Shown: positions 61,120 through 64,000 of the stretch, in pieces
Position numbering within the stretch: the stretch's first letter is position 1
Layout: every line of letters begins with the position of its first letter
DNA from: Neobacillus niacini NBRC 15566
GTDB taxonomy: Bacteria; Bacillota; Bacilli; Bacillales; Cytobacillaceae
Direction of reading: 5' to 3'
Assembly: GCF_001591505.1 (NCBI RefSeq)
Contig: NZ_BCVA01000008.1
Span: 62,001-126,000 of the forward strand
DNA: 64,000 nt
Notes under the pieces: model-generated
The model's database searches: none
What the model saw: the letters and a program-made list of their open reading frames with translations, nothing else
Told to the model about the DNA's origin: nothing
Made by a program: the position numbers and the translations under genes

Positions 61120-63543
61120 TTGAATAAAAGATTAATTAAAGGAAAGAAAATGAAGGCTTCCATAATAGCTGCGGCAATAACCATTTCAAGTTTAGCGGCA
61201 ATTCCTATAGATAATAAAGCGAATGCCGTTACTGCAACAGTTGATCAAATGGAGAGAGTACTCGCATTTCCAGGGGCAGAAGGCGGGGGACGTTATACTA
61301 CCGGCGGAAGATTTGGTGAAGTCTATATGGTTAATACTCTAGAAGACTATGGAACAGGAGAAAAGCCGATCCAAGGTTCCCTGCGTGATGCCGTAAGTCA
61401 GGATAACCGCTTCATTGTCTTTAATATTTCCGGAAACGTCAATTTAAAGGAACCACTTTCACTAAGAAAACGGAAGAATATCACGATTGCTGGACAAACT
61501 GCTCCGGGGGATGGAATCACCATCACTGGATACGAAACGAATATCAGTGATTCTGAGAATGTTATTATTCGCTATCTCCGATTCCGTCCAGGTGCTGAAA
61601 ATGTGCATACCGGTGATTCTATGGACGCCATTTGGGGGAGAAGCATGAAAAATGTCATGATCGATCATATATCAACAAGCTGGTCTACTGATGAAACGAT
61701 GTCCTTATATCGCGCGGAAAACATGACTGTACAGTGGTCTATTGTTGCAGAGAGTTTAGCAATGAGCGGTCATACGAAGGGTCGTCATGGGTACGGTGGA
61801 ATATGGGGTGGAGTAAATACCACTTACCATCACAATCTGGTTGCAAACCATACCTCTCGAAATCCCCGTTTAGGCGGCGGCACTGCCGAGGCAGATGACA
61901 ACAACCATATTGGCTTGTTTGATATAAGAAATAATGTGATTTATAACTGGGGATTTAACACTGCTTACGGCGGAGGCAGAGCCTATGCCAATTATATTAA
62001 TAACTATATGAAGCCGGGATTAGGCACACGTACAAGTGTAGAATCACGGGTGATTGATGCAGGGGAGAAAGACAAACCAGGTAAATTTTACATTAACGGA
62101 AATGTACTTGAAGGGAATAATGAGGTATCCAACGATAATTCAAAAGGCATTTATGTTTCTGAAAGCGCTGCCCTAACAACAGAAATCGTCAATGAAGAGT
62201 TTATGATGGATGGAACAGCTGAAGAAGCACTTCGAACAACAACTGCTGAAGAAGCATATACTGAGGTTTTAGCTAAGGCTGGAGCAACCTATCCAAAAAG
62301 GGATGCCTTGGATGCCAGAATTGTAAACGAAGTGAAGAACAATCTAGGAAGATTTGTTAATCGTCATGAAGAAGTAGGGGGCCTTCCATTTACGGAAATA
62401 ACTTCTCGGCCAACAGGTTTTGATAAAGATCAAGATGGGATAGCAGATGCTTGGGAGCTTAAAAATGGTTTAGATCCGAATAATTCTAATGATAGCCCAG
62501 AATTATCCACAGATCAAAGCGGTTACACTAATCTTGAAAATTACGTGAATTCCTTGATTGATATGGAATATAAACCAGAAAACCCAGAAGTTTCATTGAA
62601 AAGCCCAACAAATAATCAAATTTATAAAACTAGTGAAGCCGTTACTATTGAAGCAGATGTAACAGGAAAGTCAGAAATTGACAGAGTAGAATTTTATAAT
62701 GGAGATCAGATTATTGGAACCGATGTAAGCGAGCCATTTACTCTGACCACAAAATTACCAGATGGTACCTATTATATTTCCGCCAAGGCAATTGATCAAT
62801 CAGGTCTGCAGACACAAGCGACAGCCTCTGTTATACATGTCAATAGCGATACCAATCTAAAACAATGGAAATCAACGGATATTGGAACACCAAATATTCC
62901 AGGCCATGCTTCCCTTACAAATGATGTCATGACGGTGAAAGGTTCTGGAAAGTTAATAGCAGCTGATGATAAATTCCACTTTACTTATCGTAATTTGGCA
63001 GGAGATGGAGAATTGATAGCAAAGGTAGAGACTATGACACCTGTCGACCACCATTCTTTTGCTGGATTAATGATCAGGGAAACTCTTGAAAAAGATGCAA
63101 AAACCGTGGCGTTAGGTCTTTCCTATACAAAATCTTATTCTTGGAAGGAAAACGGAACAACTTACTATAGAAATCCATGGTCGGCGTATTTAGCCTCTCG
63201 TTATGAACAAGGTGGAAATATGGACGAGTTGGATGAAAACCTTGATACTCCAAGTAGTGCGATGGAATCTGGAGTTGCGTTACTAAATGATATTCCATTT
63301 AAAGATAAGGACCAGCATTTGGGTTATTATTTAAAAGTTAAACGAACAGGTGATGTTTTTAGAGCAGAGGGATCTACCGATGGAATTAACTGGACGCTAA
63401 TAGGAGAAAGAAAGATAGAAATGAATAAGAAAGTTTACATTGGAATGGCCGTTGATGGTAACAAAGTGTCTAACCGTTTAGATAATCTAAATACTGCTAC
63501 TTTTTCTGATATCCATTTCAACTTTTCAAAATCAAGCAAATAA
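61120..63543 (+). CDS. Secreted multidomain pectate lyase
   Basis: 807 residues. Signal peptide (about 1-32), then a beta-helix lyase domain (about 45-430) with VLAFPGAEGGGRYTTGGR, the calcium-site region DSMDAIWGRSMKNVMIDHIS, and HTSRNPRLGGG. A DKDQDGIADAWE calcium-binding type 3 repeat follows, then an Ig-like domain (about 490-580) and a C-terminal sandwich module (about 585-805) with FAGLMIRETLEKDAKTVALG. It cleaves polygalacturonate by beta-elimination. TTG start after GAGGAGATGA. Confidence 0.9.
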   Translation: MNKRLIKGKKMKASIIAAAITISSLAAIPIDNKANAVTATVDQMERVLAFPGAEGGGRYTTGGRFGEVYMVNTLEDYGTGEKPIQGSLRDAVSQDNRFIVFNISGNVNLKEPLSLRKRKNITIAGQTAPGDGITITGYETNISDSENVIIRYLRFRPGAENVHTGDSMDAIWGRSMKNVMIDHISTSWSTDETMSLYRAENMTVQWSIVAESLAMSGHTKGRHGYGGIWGGVNTTYHHNLVANHTSRNPRLGGGTAEADDNNHIGLFDIRNNVIYNWGFNTAYGGGRAYANYINNYMKPGLGTRTSVESRVIDAGEKDKPGKFYINGNVLEGNNEVSNDNSKGIYVSESAALTTEIVNEEFMMDGTAEEALRTTTAEEAYTEVLAKAGATYPKRDALDARIVNEVKNNLGRFVNRHEEVGGLPFTEITSRPTGFDKDQDGIADAWELKNGLDPNNSNDSPELSTDQSGYTNLENYVNSLIDMEYKPENPEVSLKSPTNNQIYKTSEAVTIEADVTGKSEIDRVEFYNGDQIIGTDVSEPFTLTTKLPDGTYYISAKAIDQSGLQTQATASVIHVNSDTNLKQWKSTDIGTPNIPGHASLTNDVMTVKGSGKLIAADDKFHFTYRNLAGDGELIAKVETMTPVDHHSFAGLMIRETLEKDAKTVALGLSYTKSYSWKENGTTYYRNPWSAYLASRYEQGGNMDELDENLDTPSSAMESGVALLNDIPFKDKDQHLGYYLKVKRTGDVFRAEGSTDGINWTLIGERKIEMNKKVYIGMAVDGNKVSNRLDNLNTATFSDIHFNFSKSSK

Positions 63544-63610
63544 TTGACTGTATTCATTTTAGTTTGAACCCAAAAAAAGCACCTAAATTAAAACTGCAGA
63601 AAAAAGTAAG

Positions 63611-63644
63611 AAAAAGCAGATTCCAATTGATCTGCTTTTTTTTT
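63611..63644 (+). terminator. Terminator of the pectin operon
   Basis: Perfect 9-bp stem AAAGCAGAT/ATCTGCTTT with an 8-base loop and a run of eight or more T. Confidence 0.88.
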
Positions 63645-63659
63645 ATGGATTTGGACCCT

Positions 63660-64000
63660 AGCCATGCTGTTTTAAACGAAAACTTTTGGATGGGTTGTTT
63701 ACTATACATCTAACGGTATACAATGCTAGCAAATCTCCATACAGTAAAAATAACAAGACTTTTAGTTGGCAAGTCGTCCTGCTAGTAATGAAACAACAAA
63801 TGTAAAAGGGAATGCCAACGAACTGCATAAGCGAGAGTAGCCAGTCTGCGGAGAATAAGTCTATGCTCAAGGAGAATTTTGAGAAGCCAATCCAAGGTGA
63901 AATAGAATTGTATGGATTGCAGACCCATGAAGAAAGTAAAATTCTAAACGGTCCAGGAACTCCATAGTTTTTAGTACATTATCTAAAAATTTTTTACTAT
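63660..64000 (+). ncRNA. Possible structured RNA at the right edge (group II intron 5' region suspected)
   Basis: No convincing frame. GTTGGCA (63763) pairs with TGCCAAC (63813), and inside and after this are GAGAGTAGCCAGTC and nested short stems, resembling domain I of a bacterial group II intron. A clear GTGYG 5' boundary was not found and the reverse-transcriptase part would be outside the window. Low certainty. Confidence 0.25.

Noticed and set aside
63658-63870. 70-codon minus-strand frame at the right edge
   Set aside because: No ribosome site or recognisable protein pattern; it overlaps the region with RNA-like pairing.

Overview
The window is low-GC Gram-positive chromosomal DNA. The gene content points to an aerobic, spore-forming Bacillaceae of the Bacillus/Neobacillus type: SspH and YhcN-type sporulation proteins, a CitS/CitT-like pair, RocB, an ExuR-uxaCBA hexuronate set, and a YesS/YteR-like rhamnogalacturonan set. 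Strong AGGAGG ribosome binding sites, TTG/GTG starts and CcpA-type cre boxes fit this. No rRNA, tRNA, integrase, transposase gene or CRISPR array was found. The exact species cannot be fixed from the window.

Layout. 1-3.3 kb: tail of an unknown gene, the cydAB quinol oxidase, a 446-bp inverted-repeat-bounded array, and convergent sspH. 3.4-12.8 kb: tricarboxylate uptake and sensing, with tctCBA, two tandem CitA/CitB-type two-component systems and a CitMHS transporter. 12.9-18.1 kb: a 48-aa protein gene, an AEC transporter, a GAF-GGDEF protein, an aromatic-acid (AAHS) transporter, and two decayed genes (an amidase and a 4-oxalocrotonate tautomerase). 18.1-23.9 kb: IclR regulator, two guanidino-group-modifying enzymes (one clearly DDAH-like), an amino-acid permease and RocB, which together look like a (methyl)arginine catabolic module. 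24.3-27.0 kb: 3-methyladenine glycosylase, threonine synthase and a small DMT-type membrane protein. 27.0-29.5 kb: an isolated phage-type replication cassette (initiator, G39P-like loader, DnaB helicase). 29.7-34.9 kb: ECF sigma/anti-sigma pair, FAH-family hydrolase, LigD polymerase and ligase as two divergent genes, and a YhcN-like lipoprotein. 35.3-63.5 kb: a large pectin/rhamnogalacturonan-I locus.

How the pectin locus works. Two secreted multidomain enzymes (GH28-FN3 and a pectate lyase) would cut polymer outside the cell. An LplABC/YtcQP-type ABC importer without its own ATPase would bring in oligosaccharides. Enzymes without visible signal peptides (YteR/GH105, GH28, CE8 pectinesterase, GH43, an esterase and RhgT-like acetylesterase) would finish them inside. 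UxaC, UxaB and UxaA (and perhaps a uronate dehydrogenase) would take galacturonate and glucuronate towards central metabolism. Control is suggested by an AraC/YesS-type membrane-anchored regulator, ExuR with perfect TGTTAACGTTAACA palindromes, and cre boxes.

The least expected structure is non-coding. A ~276-bp MITE-like element occurs three times, with terminal inverted repeats and near-perfect 8-bp target duplications in two copies; one copy supplies the stop codon and last residues of the LigD polymerase gene. Two other intergenic arrays (53-bp and 51-bp periods) have the same logic of tandem palindromic units. A 20-bp motif lies at exactly the same distance upstream of both citrate-family transporter genes. 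The phage-like initiator gene carries iteron-like repeats and an 18-bp palindrome in its linker, a candidate origin.
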